Shown piece by piece: positions 23,401 to 34,227 of a DNA stretch of 64,000 nucleotides (positions are counted from its first letter, which is position 1; every line of letters begins with the position of its first letter). Under the pieces are notes generated by a model. The model saw only the letters and a program-made list of their open reading frames with translations. It was not told the origin of the DNA and did no database searches. A program made the position numbers and the translations under genes. The DNA comes from Cheilinus undulatus (Eukaryota > Chordata > Actinopteri > Labriformes > Labridae), in NCBI RefSeq assembly GCF_018320785.1, contig NC_054865.1, positions 12,497,579 through 12,561,578 on the forward strand. Reading direction: 5' to 3'.

Positions 23401-26400
23401 GGACCTTGCTGATGGGGCCAGGGTTCCCCCATTAGACTTTTGTGGATAATCAAATTCATTTTAACTTTTTTATTCACTCTTGGAACCTTATTTACATTCA
23501 AAATACATGTCTTAATAACTAAATGCAATTTAAGATGTTGACCTCATTATTCGATGCACACCGAGAATAACTAAACCATATGGACAAATATATCTGGATG
23601 CCTGGCCATCATACCAACAGGGACCATAAAGACATCATATTTAAAAGCCTGTACTTTGGTCCCCCTTTTGCAGCTGAAACAGCCTTCATGCTTCTTGGAA
23701 AGCTTTCCTCAAAGGCATGAGAATTTTTACCCACTTATTCTGCAGAGCATTAATGAGGTCAAGCACCAAAGCACCATGTCTTAAAAGGCCTTTCTTTTTG
23801 CACCAAGGCACAGTCATGTTGGAATAGAAAAGGGCCTTCCCCTAACTGTCGCCACAATGTTGGAATCATAGCATTGTCCCAAATGTCTGGGTATGCTGAA
23901 GAATTAAGAGTGACCTCCACTGGAGATAAGGGGCCTAGCCCAAACCCTGAAAAACAGCCCCATACCATCATCCCTCCTCTACCAAGCAGTCAGACAGGTA
24001 CAATTCTCCCAGCATCTGCCAGTCGCAGACAGTGTAGCATGATTTGTCACATCACAGAACATGTTTTCACTGCTCCACAGTCCAGTGTCATGTGATGTGA
24101 GGTCTGCATGCAGCTGCTCGACCATGTGCTTACATTCAGTCAAAGTTAAGAACTCTGCTGTTGTGGAATCAGCAAAGCTTTGCCAACTTTTACGCACCAT
24201 GCACTTTAGCAATCTGTAATTTTACATGGTCCTGTGCTTCGTGCCTGAGTTGCTGTTGTTCCTAAACGCTTCCACTCTCTATTAATATCACTTACAGTGG
24301 ACGGTGGAATATCCAGCAGGGATGAACTTTCAAAAACCAACATATTGCAAAGGTGGCATCCATCACAGAACCATGCTTGAAGTCACTGAGCTCTTCAGAA
24401 TGACCCATTCTGTATCACAAATGTTTGCACATGGAGACTGTATACACCTGTGACAAGGTGGCAAGGTCATGAGGCTCCAGGTGACTGCCTTACCTCTACC
24501 TAATGGTAAACCACCTTTGATGGTAGAACTGAATTTTTCAAACATATACTTTAAAGAGAGGTATTAGTTCATGCGCTGCTGTTCTTACCCTGATGAACTC
24601 TGTAAGTGTGTTGTAGATGTAGGCACCTCGAGGCATGAAAAAACAACTGCCAGGACTGAGATCATGGAAGAAGAACAGCTCCTGATCCTGTAAGCACGAA
24701 GGAAGAATTTTCAATAATCTTACAAGGCAAAGGATAAAAATGATGAAAAAAATCATTATACTGTGAGCATAGTAGTGAGATTATACATTGCAATCACAGA
24801 AAAAACTCAATAGAGTCCAAAGAAAAAACAGATATTTTCTGTCAAGTTGGCTGAAAAGAGATACAGTTTCTTTGCGAGGTTGAGTCGAACCTTTAATTTC
24901 CAATAAAGCATTTAAATATATCAGCAAGGGGTCAGCATGACCATGAATAGTAAAGCACTGTTTCTTTTAAATACACCAAGAGGAAAAGCAATCATTGTGA
25001 AATAAGAGGGAAACACTGAATTTCCATTAGTATCTACTGTCCTGTCTACAAGAAAGACATAAAAACCCAACCCCCCAAAAATAACAGCTCTGTTAGCTTG
25101 TGTAAACAGTAACAGTTGATTTATGGGACAGCATAATGGTTTATATAAATTCTCTGCAAAGTTGGATTTTAATGACGATGTTTAAAATATCTCTATAGTT
25201 TGTCTTGACATTTTGCTCTGGGATTTTGTTTTTGGGTCAAGGTTCACTTCAGGGTTTTACCACATCTATCAAACCACAAACCCAGACTCTGACGAGGACA
25301 AACTAACAAAAACCCAAAGGAGCTGTGTCAGACATCTCATCTTACAATTTAGAGTCAGAACTGACTTTGTTCTGGGGTTCACATTTCAGTTTAAGGCCAA
25401 GGCTGCCTGGGTGGGCCTGGACTTGCTGCCTGTAGTGACTCACTTTGCCGATCTTGCGATGGTCTCTATTCTTGGCTTCCTCTTGAAAGCGTTCCCACTC
25501 CTTCAGCATCTTTGAGTCTGGGAAGGAAATCCCATAGATCCTCTGTAAAGTCTCCATGTCGGAGCGGCCCTCCCAGTAGGTCGCAGAGTTCTGATGACAG
25601 AGGTGGAAAAGAGGAAATGTCAGCAGTTTCTTGAATGTTTGGGCAGGAGAACTTCCTTGAAGATATATCAGCTTCACACAGGAGCTATTACCCACAGTCT
25701 TGTGCCAACAACTGAATCCCAGCAGTGTTGATATTTAGTCAAACATCATGACCTCAAGTTTGATGCTGTTTTTACAAAACAACATAGGTTGTACCAGCTA
25801 TGTCTTTGTTCAGAATGTGTCTAGTTTTAATGTTAATTTCCATCATAACCAGCTGTAGCATAATAATATATAAATCCAGGAGCTAACAATTAAGGAATTC
25901 ACTCTGCTACAGTCACTTGTTACAGTTAAAGTTAAGACTTGATATTAAATAATTTTTGAACCATATTCACTTTGAAAACAAGATTATAAGTCTAAGACAG
26001 TCTATGTCTAAGACACATTCTGTTTCGGGGATATTTAAAGGCTTGAACTGTCTTCCTAGGTGATGATTTGTTTGCACTCAACAAAGCCAACAAAGTACAG
26101 TTTCTGTGCAGCTGTGTCACTCTTTTTGTACCATACTTTTTCACCATGTGGAGTTTGTAATCCTGCTAACAGCAGAGTAGCTCTGCTCTTAGCCCTTAGT
26201 AGCATTGATAGTTGTGAAGTACTGACCCACAACCAAAGAGGAATTCATCTGGGGTGGTACTGCCCAGCCCTGCAGTTCGTTTCTTCTCTTTTATTGAGTC
26301 TTTTCAATCAAACTAGCCACTCCACTAGGTTTATTCTCTTAGAATTATACCACTTCTTCTTTAAATGCACAATTATAACCAAAAGAGGATGAAAGGCTGT

Positions 26401-29400
26401 TAAAAAGTGTCACTGCCAGCCTGGGTTCAAGCTGCTTTGTAAACCAGCACTATTTGTGCAGCTCTCAATACAATGGGTGGTGAATTTTTAATGACTTTTG
26501 GTTGTACACGTGTGATGGTAGCAGCTGCAGTCATAATTACACATGAAACAGCATTTCATACGTTATACTGGACGTATGGTACACAGGAAGCAGCCCACTT
26601 TTTAGATATAAAAAGGAGGTTAAAAGTGTCTTACACACATATTTCTATGATCTTTTTTAAGTCGTGCATATTCTTAATCAAGTAATTGTGATTTGATGCA
26701 TTTAGTGTAAGGCTGTCAAGATTGAGTTAATCAAGATTAATCAAGGTTGACAAACAAGGCACTAATTCTTTTTAATCGCAATTAATCTCATGCTTTATTG
26801 TCTGTTTCAGCACACTTTGGTTAAGCCATGGCAGCATCTCCACAGTGACGTAAAATAAGTACACCAATGCTCTTTCATGTCTCATTTCACTTTAAAAAAA
26901 ATCTTAGACAGCTCAGTGGGCAAGTCAGAAGTCATCTGAACCTTGTGCTAACTAAAATTTACATTTTCATTGTCCCCTTATATCCTTTAAGATCCATAAA
27001 AAGCTCCTTTTTCATGTTGCAATCTTTGATCTATGTATAAAAGCAGGTCTGTGCCAAACAGGAAGTCAATTACCCTCGGTTTAAGGCAGCAGTATAATGC
27101 AAAGTGACACAAAAACAATCCTGAATGCAAAACAGTGAAATTTTAAAACGCAATAAAAAAGGGTGTGATAGATCATAATTAACTACAGAATTTCTGAGAT
27201 TAATCTTGACTATAAATTGTAACCTTTTCACAGCCCTGATTTAGTGTATTTTCTACATACCTTGTATATCTTCATGGCTTTGATCTTGCCTGTATGTCTG
27301 ACATGTGGACCTCTGCACAAGTCGATCAATGGCCCACACCTAAACAGGATTCACAAATAACACAACGGCTTCCTTTACATAGAACAAAACCCCCAAAATA
27401 ACTCACAAATGCATACTTTGTATGTCCTTGGCTTACTGTTGATTAACTCACCTGTAGACTGTAGTGGTGGGGGTGGTGACTTTCTCATTCAGGATGCGAC
27501 ACTTGAACTTGTTGTACTGAAAGATTAATGCATGATGGGTAAGTTAGAGGCTACATTGGACAGAGGAAATATGGAACAAATATGGTCAAAAACATCATAT
27601 TTTAAATGCAAAATGGACAATAATCATTCCTCCACAGAGACAGAGGATAAGACCAACAATAGAGGGGAGAGTTTTCCCCCTTTCTCACCTTAAACATCTT
27701 CAACAGTGTCTCCTTGCTGATCTCAAGCCTCTCAAAGGGCTGTTTCTCCTTCACCACAGATTTACACAGATTCTCCAGGTCACCAAACTCAGTGCTGGAC
27801 ACTCCCCTGTAAGTCAAACATGTTCACTGAGTTCTTTATTAGTGCATGAGAAAGACAATTTAAATTAGACAGGAATAGAAATGAGCATATAGGACAAGAG
27901 AACCCCCATAGGCATGATAACGGGAGATTAGGATTTTTGTAGACAGTCTGAAGAGTTTGAACATTTTTTATTTTGAATATCAGAAGTTTCTGGGGGTGCC
28001 AGTAACGTACCTGTGGCTTTTTTCCCCACTATCTCACTATCTGACTCTATCTACTGCCCTGTCTCTTAAATAAGGCATAGAACCCCATAAAAAAGTTAAA
28101 AACATGTTTAATGTGAAGCTTTACGTGTTTAGCTCAAATGTCGTTTTAGGGACACCAATTTATGTAATATTTATTCCCATGTGGTAAAGGAAGTACATTT
28201 TTTTCTGTGTAAACTTTTTCAAATACACCTAAAAAAATGTAACTACTGTTCTATAACTACACCAGTCTTTTACTGTTATCCATATATGTATAATATGCCA
28301 TGCAAAAACTTAAAAAAGTAGACAATTGTGCATGTAACAGCTATCAAATCAGAAATTTTTTTTCTACAGTAGTCTAGTAAAATCCACACAAATAAGGAAG
28401 TATTCCCAGAGCAAAGTGAAAAAACTATCTCACTTCTGTCCATCCAGGAACATGTCATAGTAGAAACCATTCTCAATGGGCGGCCCGTAACACAAACAGC
28501 CTCCATAGAAGCGCTCCATTGCCTCTCCCAGAATGTGAGCGCTAGAGTGCCAATACACCTGGAACACACATTAAGAAATGCATACATTACCTCAAGAAAT
28601 AGTTCTGCACATTTTAAAGCAATATGAGTATGTGCAGTGTTTTTGTGTTGGTATGTGCTACTCCATGTTCATGTAGGTTGTTGTTGCTTCTCTTTTTATT
28701 TGCAACTGTGGCAGCATCTGTCTGTGTGCAGCACTCAGAGTCCAGACATTAAAGTTCAATAAATCATGTGTGTTGTGTTGTAAAAAACTGATCATATCTT
28801 TTGTATCATGCTGCACTTGGAGAACGTTCAAGAGAAGCAATCTGTGTGAAACACAGGACTTGAATACCAGGAGGATCCTCTCTTTATGAGATAACTCTGT
28901 ATTTGCTGCAATGAAGTTAGTATCTTCACAAGACTGTGGAATTTTGCAGACAATTTGCTCAAATTTTAACACTCTGGTTGAAAAGCATTGAAAAGATCAC
29001 TGCCTACACTGCATAGCATTTCCCTACTTAAAAATTTAGTCAGTAGTCACTATCACATTGGTAGTTCAAGGCATGTAATTTGCACCCTGTGATGTAACTG
29101 AGGTGTAATGATGGGGCCATGTTGTCCCACTGCTGTGCTGGCATCTGAAGTAGGAACAGAGGCTCACTGTGAAACACTGGACACGGTAGGGTTGAAACTT
29201 TGTGTGCGAGGCTCTTTCTGCTTCTTTACATGTGGTGCTTATCATGCATCTGCAATGCTTTAGGGATATGTAAAATCCCAGACTTAAACAATAATATTTT
29301 TCCATGTATATCAATGTTACAGCACAGGGTAGAGTAGCTGCTGAACTTTGAAACCCATGCTGTTGCAGAATTGCATTCAAAAAGGGCTGATAAAGACAAG

Positions 29401-32400
29401 TCTGGACCAACAATAGTGATGGAAGTTCAAAAGTCAGCAGGCAAATCTTTTGGTCATTCTTGTTTGTGGAGAGGACATGCTTATTCCTTTTTTTCTGAAG
29501 CTCTGACTGCATCTAAATTTCTATGTAGTTTATCCAGCAAAGCATGTCTTGACTGCCTTCTTCAAGGCAATAAGATTCTTGCCAAGATGATTTTGGAACA
29601 TGAGGTTAAAATGAAAAGACTTCCATGTATCTCTGTAAATTTAGGAGATACTTTTACTGGAAGAACTTGACATTTTTTCTTTCATCTTGTGAGCTAATGC
29701 ACTGCATATGGTCACATGTGGTTTATGGGTTTGTAGCCTGACATGCAAATACAACATAATATCAACTAAGAATGCAACTCAATGATCTTTTAACATCATT
29801 ACCTTAAATTTAGTGGCAGCACACCTATTTGAAATTAATTGCTAAGTTACAATTTAAAGGAATCAGACATCCATGTAGGGTGGTACGTTTAAGAGGATGA
29901 CTCATAAAGGACATTATGGTATTTTGGAATTTAGATTCCAGATCTGAGATTCTTCCAGCAGTAGTTCCTCAGTATGTTTTGAATCTTTCTTCATAACTTT
30001 CAAGTACTCACAGCTTGCGCGTCCTCATTGTCAAAGCGCAAGATCTCAAGAGAGCAGTCCTTCTCCAAAGGTCTGTCCAGGTCCCAAAGTTCACCATCAA
30101 CCCGAGAAATCACTGCATTGTCAGCCAAGCCCTGACTGGAAAATGAAGAATAACAGCTGCATTAGAAAAGCCTCTTAACATTTAATATGGTATCTTTAAG
30201 CTTTCTACTCAATAAAAGTGACACTTAGCTTCTTTTTTGGGAAACAGAGAGGAAACTGTCCAGAACTGTTCCTTTTTTACAATTGACTATTCAAAAGGAG
30301 GAAGAAATAATATATCAATCTTAACTAGAAGTAAATTTCTCACAGTGTTTACATACCTGATATCACAAGCTAACTGGTATGGCGTTGTGATCCAAGCCTT
30401 TCCCTCCACCTTACGTCCATCAGGCAGCTCCACAGTGATGGGTTTGCTGTCTGCAGCTTTCTTTGCTAGCAGGGCATCGCTCTCCCTCTTCAGCTCCTCA
30501 TACAGACTAAGACGCTGTGATATGTAGTCAGGCCAGGGCTTCAGCTACAGCAGCAAATATTAAAAAAAAAAAAAAAAAAAAACTCAAGGAAAGGCAATGC
30601 CGGAGTATTCATATTCCCCTGTTAAACCCTTTTGAAAGAGTGAATGCATCAAAAACCATCTTTAAGGGTTTTTTTATTTTGAGATTCTGCTCCTTTTCTT
30701 AATAGTTACCTCTTTCAAACCTCCTCCTCCTTGGCCCTTCTCCTGCTTCTTCTCTTTCTTGTTGTTCCCATCAGTTGGTTTGACATCCTGGGATGCCACC
30801 TGTTCACAAAAAGAGAGGGGTGAGTGTGTGGCTTAATTTTACAGCAGCTATGAAAAATAAAAATTTAGTGACCATTCCAAATTCCCTTTAAATCAGCATC
30901 AACATGCACAGAAGACAAACGATTTCAGTGAGTAACTTCAGCACAGGTAAACTTTTTCTGCTCATCAAGGTTGTCAAAATGCTCAATGCTTTATGTTTTC
31001 AATCCCATGTGTTCTTGATGAAAAGATTTTATTTTGGGTTTTTTTATGCCTTTATTGACAGTGGAGGACAGTGGGCAGAACTGGAAACAGGGATGAGAGA
31101 GCTGGGGAGAGGCATGTGGGAAAGTGCCGCAGACCAGATTTGGACCCAGGCCGACCTAAGACCCTGCATGCACAAATGAGGATATTACATTCTGGCTTTC
31201 CCACAACATAATAATCATTTCCACATTTAGAATTTTTAAGATAATAATCTGGAATGTCCACTGAAGTTTAAGTTGAAATACTGAGAGAATTTCATGTAAA
31301 CTTTCATTGAAATTTTTTTAAATATTTTTGGGATATTTTTGAATGCTTCCTGTGACGTTTTTCGCAGTTACATTTTTGAGTATTTGCAAGAAAACTTGGG
31401 TCTTTACTTTTGGATATTTGGGGAATTTTGAGGTTAATTTTCAGGCATATTTGTGTATATTTGGGAAATGTATTAGTAATTTTAGGAATTGTATATGATT
31501 CTTTGAGGGAGGGAGAATACCTAGAACTTCCAAAGTTTTAGGTTTTCTCAAGGAGACTTGAGAAATGCATTTTTTAAGTTGGGAAATTTGGAAATTGGGA
31601 CAAGAACTGTCTTTTGAAATTTTTAGATTTTTATGGAAACTTCAGGGACATTTGGGGGACATTTGGATGGAATCCTGAGGAATATATCTGGCCATTTTGG
31701 GGAGTTTGCTTTGAGATTTTGGGGGGATTTTATTTACACTTTTCCAAACTTTACATGGGATTTTTTGGTGGGGAAGAAGATTTGGGAGGTTTCTTTGAAA
31801 TTTGGGGAATTTCTGTTGATACTGGACATCATTTTTGGTCAAAATTAACTCCTGTTCAAAGACAAGGCTGACCTTTAAACTTATCAGGTCCTAATTATCC
31901 CAAATAAGTGGAAAAAACTACAACTGCATTCCAAACAAAGGCTCAGGTCACAGGAGGTTAAACCACTAGGCCACCTACATCCCCAAAGACTTCATTATTT
32001 TAATGATTGATAGTATCAACAGCACTGGAGCTTTAAAAAAACACACCTTTTTCATATATTTCAAGAGAAAGGAGCATAGGAAAGGAATGGGTCAACCAAA
32101 ATAAGATTGCACAAATCTGTTGGAAAAGTATTAGTACCATCTGATTTCTTTATCCCCAAGCTAGCAAATAAAGCTTGACATATTGTGAATCAGTCATATT
32201 GTGAATGACTGGTAGGGAGCATGCAAGGTGCATAAGTTAAGTCGCTTTGATACTGTTGTTTACTAATGATTATCAACTTGCTGAGTGTTGCATTATAAAT
32301 GGTCTGAAAATACTGCATCTTTTTTGATATCTTATCTTTTGTTATCAGTTGTTAATATTTATCTGTTGCTATTTTCTGCAAATCAAAAACCTAGCTAAAT

Positions 32401-34186
32401 GCAGTGGTGGAAGGGGTTTGAGAACATTGTAGTCAAGTAAAAGTGCATTTACTTTAAATCAAATTAACTTTAAGGAAAAGTAAAATTATCGATTTACATG
32501 AAAACAAAATAAGAGGTACTTTATTTAATATTTACTCAAAGTACTGGGTACTGAGTTGTAAGTTACTGAAAATATCTGAGACAATCAGAGAGTTTTAAGA
32601 AAAAGCCTTAATTTAAAGTAGGGCTACATACTCACACCTGCATGTTTCATCCATACAGGCCTTCATCAGAGGTGATGATGGCCTGTATGGATGAAACATG
32701 TTGGCATGTTTTTATAAGTCTGTAGTCCTGATGAGATAAAGGCTTTTTATTACCCACCTCTCTGAGTGCCTCGTTTCTCTTCAATAAGTTTAACTTAGAT
32801 CTCTTACACTGACAAGCACTAGAGGAACCCTTTTTCAAGCTTTTTTATTTTCCTCACCCATGCAGCACTTCTTTCAGCTGCTTTTTACTAAGTTGCAACC
32901 TTTGATACCTCAGGGAGGTTGATAAGTAAAATATGCGCAGAGCAAAAATAACAAGACTATATGAATCATCAATAAAAGGCAGTCTTTTATGTTAATAACA
33001 CATTTGGATCATAATGTGAAATCATTCTGTTGCTAAGTGCTCCTGACCATCATGTCGTCACACAAGTCAAACAACTGGCTAGTTTCAGAAAGTTTGAATG
33101 TTTTTGTTACTCATTTACAGATGCTATATCAAATGTAGCAAAGTGCAAAACTCCCCCAGAGTTTACTTAAGTTAAAGTGGAAGTTCTAATTACAAAATAT
33201 TTGTAAAACATTTCATGTACATGCAAAAAGGTGCTCAATTCCTGTGATATAAGTAAAAGTAATTACAGCTACTTCCATCCCTGCCTAAATAAGAACATTT
33301 GTGTTTAGCTCAAACACAAAAAATGTGTATATGCTGCAATGACCCTATGATCAAAAACAAGTCATTAAACTGGATTCAAAAGTTGCACATAAGTCTACAT
33401 CATTGCAATGTTGTTACACTGAGCATACAAAGTCGTTTTAAACTTAAATTGGAAAAAAATACTTTAAACAGTAGTTCAGAAACTGATGCCATAACATTAA
33501 AATTGGGAGAAAATAGCGTTGCAATAGGGTCTGAGGCATCCAAAAAGGGACTAGGGGCATCTGAGAACAGGACCCTCGCTTTCATTTTTTCACAGCTGTG
33601 ATTAAATATTCATTTTTTGTCCAAGTATTAGGATAATATTAACGTCAGTCAACTTGTCAGGCTCCAAACTGTGCACCAACTGTGACGCTGAGGGGTACAG
33701 CTATTTCTGGAGGGGGTATAGTTTGTCATCTGGATCCACATGAGAGGCCCGTCACTCTCAGTGATGAAACCTGGTGTAACCCTACTATTACTACTACACT
33801 CACCGCTCTTTATGACAAGTATTGAGGAGTCCTCCTCTGTCCCCGTATTTTTTTTTTTTTTTAATTTCTACCTTATTATTAGTCCGGTTGTTGCTCGTCC
33901 TCTCCTCCCTGGTGTTCTTCTCCGGGGCTTTCTTCACTCCTTGTAGTTTCTTCCCGTTCGCCTCCTCCAGATCCAGCTCCGCCTGCAGACCCCTCCGGAG
34001 GTGCAGTAGCCGGTACTTCAGCTTCTCATTCTCGGCCTGCAGACTCTCCAGCTCCGGGGAGACTGGAGTAACACCTGCGGCATCCCAGCCTCGGCTTATT
34101 CCGTCCCTGAGAGAGTATATCTCCTTAGTGAGGAGGCGAATTTGCTCCTCTTGGGCGGTCAAACGTGCAGCCAAGCACTCCGCCAT
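14478..34186 (-). CDS. tars3: Threonyl-tRNA synthetase 3 (TARS3/TARSL2-type), complete, 19 coding exons
   Basis: Activates threonine and charges tRNA-Thr in the cytoplasm or nucleus. Coding exons, 5' to 3': 34186-33872, 30799-30710, 30544-30357, 30135-30012, 28558-28434, 27806-27689, 27516-27452, 27339-27261, 25590-25444, 24687-24589, 19829-19663, 19562-19400, 19214-19077, 18958-18881, 18789-18689, 18146-18042, 17092-17020, 16924-16810, 14626-14478. All have GT..AG borders and matching phases; the sum is 813 codons with stop. An N-terminal leucine-zipper-like coiled coil (about residues 1-75) and a Lys-rich linker are followed by the TGS domain (about 168-230). The editing domain has H243-x3-H247 and C350-x3-H354. 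The class II core has zinc ligands C502, H553, H679, and motif 2 is in [17 protein letters not shown]. The anticodon-binding domain ends EEEF. The 812-residue length and coiled coil fit TARS3 (human 802) rather than TARS1 (723). The exon 2-3 linker (ELKPWPDYI) is TARS1-like, so a TARS1 origin is the alternative. All catalytic and editing residues are intact. Confidence 0.93.
15442..16535 (+). mobile_element. Degenerate Tc1-like element (CACTATATGG termini) in tars3 intron 18
   Basis: The left end CACTATATGGATCAAGTAT and right end (inverse) CACTTTATGAACAGAAGTATT are related inverted repeats. On the + strand a transposase relic runs from the start-of-gene region (about 15575, stops and frameshifts) through a [12 protein letters not shown] segment to NDCAPVHKA and [13 protein letters not shown]. 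The second and third catalytic segments are recognisable but interrupted by TGA at 16162 and others. It lies opposite to tars3 transcription. The same family is seen at 21722-24460 and 60246-61442. Confidence 0.8.
19942..21501 (-). mobile_element. Tc1/mariner element with intact TA flanks in tars3 intron 10
   Basis: Termini CACTGCTCAAAAAA (19942) and TTTTTTGAGCAGTG (ending 21501) are inverse repeats, with TA on both sides (19940-19941 and 21502-21503), the Tc1 target duplication. At 1560 bp it is full length for the family. The - strand carries the transposase in three overlapping frames: 21127-20654 (N-terminal DNA-binding part and TDESRFTL, the first D), 20712-20410 ([17 protein letters not shown] and MHDS in place of DNA/DNV) and 20450-20199 ([12 protein letters not shown]). 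Two frameshifts mean it is not a single open frame. It is the youngest-looking Tc1 copy apart from the duplicated part at 22157-23351. Confidence 0.9.
20295..22156. repeat. Tandem segmental duplication, unit 1 (1862 bp)
   Basis: The segment from GGCATCAGTCAGCTCC inside the CACTGCTC Tc1 element to GACAGGTACAATTCT inside the next Tc1 relic is repeated head-to-tail at once. The sequence differs from unit 2 by scattered single substitutions and a few short indels, mainly in the homopolymer near 21470-21493. Confidence 0.9.
21722..24460 (-). mobile_element. Tc1-like relic (CATATGGACAAAAATAT end) split by the tandem duplication
   Basis: The left part (21722-22156) reads on the - strand as [12 protein letters not shown] and [10 protein letters not shown], the middle of a Tc1 transposase. 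The right part (24008-24460) carries the N-terminal half (an MEQLHADLT-like region, and the start near 24400). They are separated by the whole second unit of the 1.85 kb duplication. The same family occurs at 15442-16535 and 60246-61442. It is heavily mutated and non-functional. Confidence 0.75.
22157..24007. repeat. Tandem segmental duplication, unit 2 (1851 bp)
   Basis: Second copy, directly abutting unit 1. The junction ATTCT|GGCATC at 22156/22157 joins the inside of one Tc1 family to the inside of another, so the duplication post-dates both insertions. Unit 2 contains a 5'-truncated Tc1 CACTGCTC copy (22157-23351, TA at 23352) and a second left half of the CATATGG Tc1 relic (about 23575-24007). 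Confidence 0.9.
26708..27238. mobile_element. Short hAT-type element with 8-bp target duplication in tars3 intron 8
   Basis: The element starts TAAGGCTGTCAAGATT and ends ACAGCCCTG, imperfect inverse termini of the TAGGGCTG class. The direct repeat ATTTAGTG flanks it on both sides (26700-26707 and 27239-27246). No coding sequence is present. Subterminal ATTAATC motifs recur near both ends. The right flank lies only 14 bp from the splice donor of tars3 exon 8 (exon edge 27261). A degraded stretch with similar internal sequence (AACAGGAAGTCA..TTACCCT) lies at about 61809-61930. Confidence 0.82.
28559..30011 (-). other. tars3 intron 4, no recognised element
   Basis: A 1.45 kb intron with several long shadow frames but no domain, terminal repeat or target duplication that I can recognise. 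Confidence 0.4.
31030..31178 (-). repeat. SINE-like repeat with degenerate B-box in tars3 intron 1
   Basis: Starts with ATGCCTTTATTGACAG, then a purine-rich stretch, then CAGATTTGGACCCAGGCCG. The last part, read on the - strand, resembles a tRNA B-box region (GGTTCGAATCC-like). The pattern is common in teleost interspersed repeats. Class is uncertain. Confidence 0.35.
31270..31870. repeat. Degenerate G/T-rich 'GGGAATTTTGGA' tandem repeat
   Basis: About 600 bp built of loose variants of 'ggaaatttgggg' and 'gatttttgggg' every 10-20 bases, shading from A/T-rich on the left to G-rich on the right. It produces overlapping open frames on both strands, rich in F, W and G, which are not genes. Confidence 0.55.
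32401..33284. mobile_element. Non-autonomous element with GCAGTGGTGGAAG / CTTCCATCCCTGC ends
   Basis: Starts GCAGTGGTGGAAG (32401) and ends CTTCCATCCCTGC (33272-33284), imperfect inverse repeats. CTAAAT directly flanks it on both sides (32395-32400 and 33285-33290). Internal motifs AAGTAAAAGT and TACTTTA recur, typical of a widespread fish element family. A retroelement-like piece with the 60-bp hairpin (about 32630-32870) is nested in it. No transposase is present, and the superfamily is not assigned. Confidence 0.6.
32641..32700. repeat. 60-bp near-perfect hairpin with hammerhead-like boxes
   Basis: Two 28-base arms (32641-32668 and 32673-32700) pair with a single mismatch around a 4-base loop. 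Read on the - strand it gives CTGATGA, then AGGCCTGTATGGAT, then GAAAC, the same order as hammerhead ribozyme box 1, helix II and box 2. The - strand is the sense strand of tars3, in intron 1. Confidence 0.8.
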
Positions 34187-34219
34187 CTTTAAAGGACCAT
34201 CATGTAGGAATGACAGCTG

Positions 34220-34227
34220 ACTTCCGG
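34220..34227 (-). promoter_or_regulatory. ETS-type motif CCGGAAGT in the tars3 promoter
   Basis: ACTTCCGG on the + strand gives CCGGAAGT on the coding strand, about 35 bp upstream of the tars3 start codon. The surrounding 350 bp (33880-34240) is richer in G, C and CpG than its AT-rich neighbours. The arrangement is typical of a housekeeping promoter. Confidence 0.4.

Noticed and set aside
25213-25515. 100-codon + strand frame
   Set aside because: Antisense to tars3 exon 9.
29066-29512. 148-codon - strand frame in tars3 intron 4
   Set aside because: No domain and no splice linkage to tars3; random open frame in an intron.
33822-34220. 132-codon + strand frame, Phe/Ser/Arg rich
   Set aside because: Antisense to tars3 exon 1, whose coding frame and domain are convincing.
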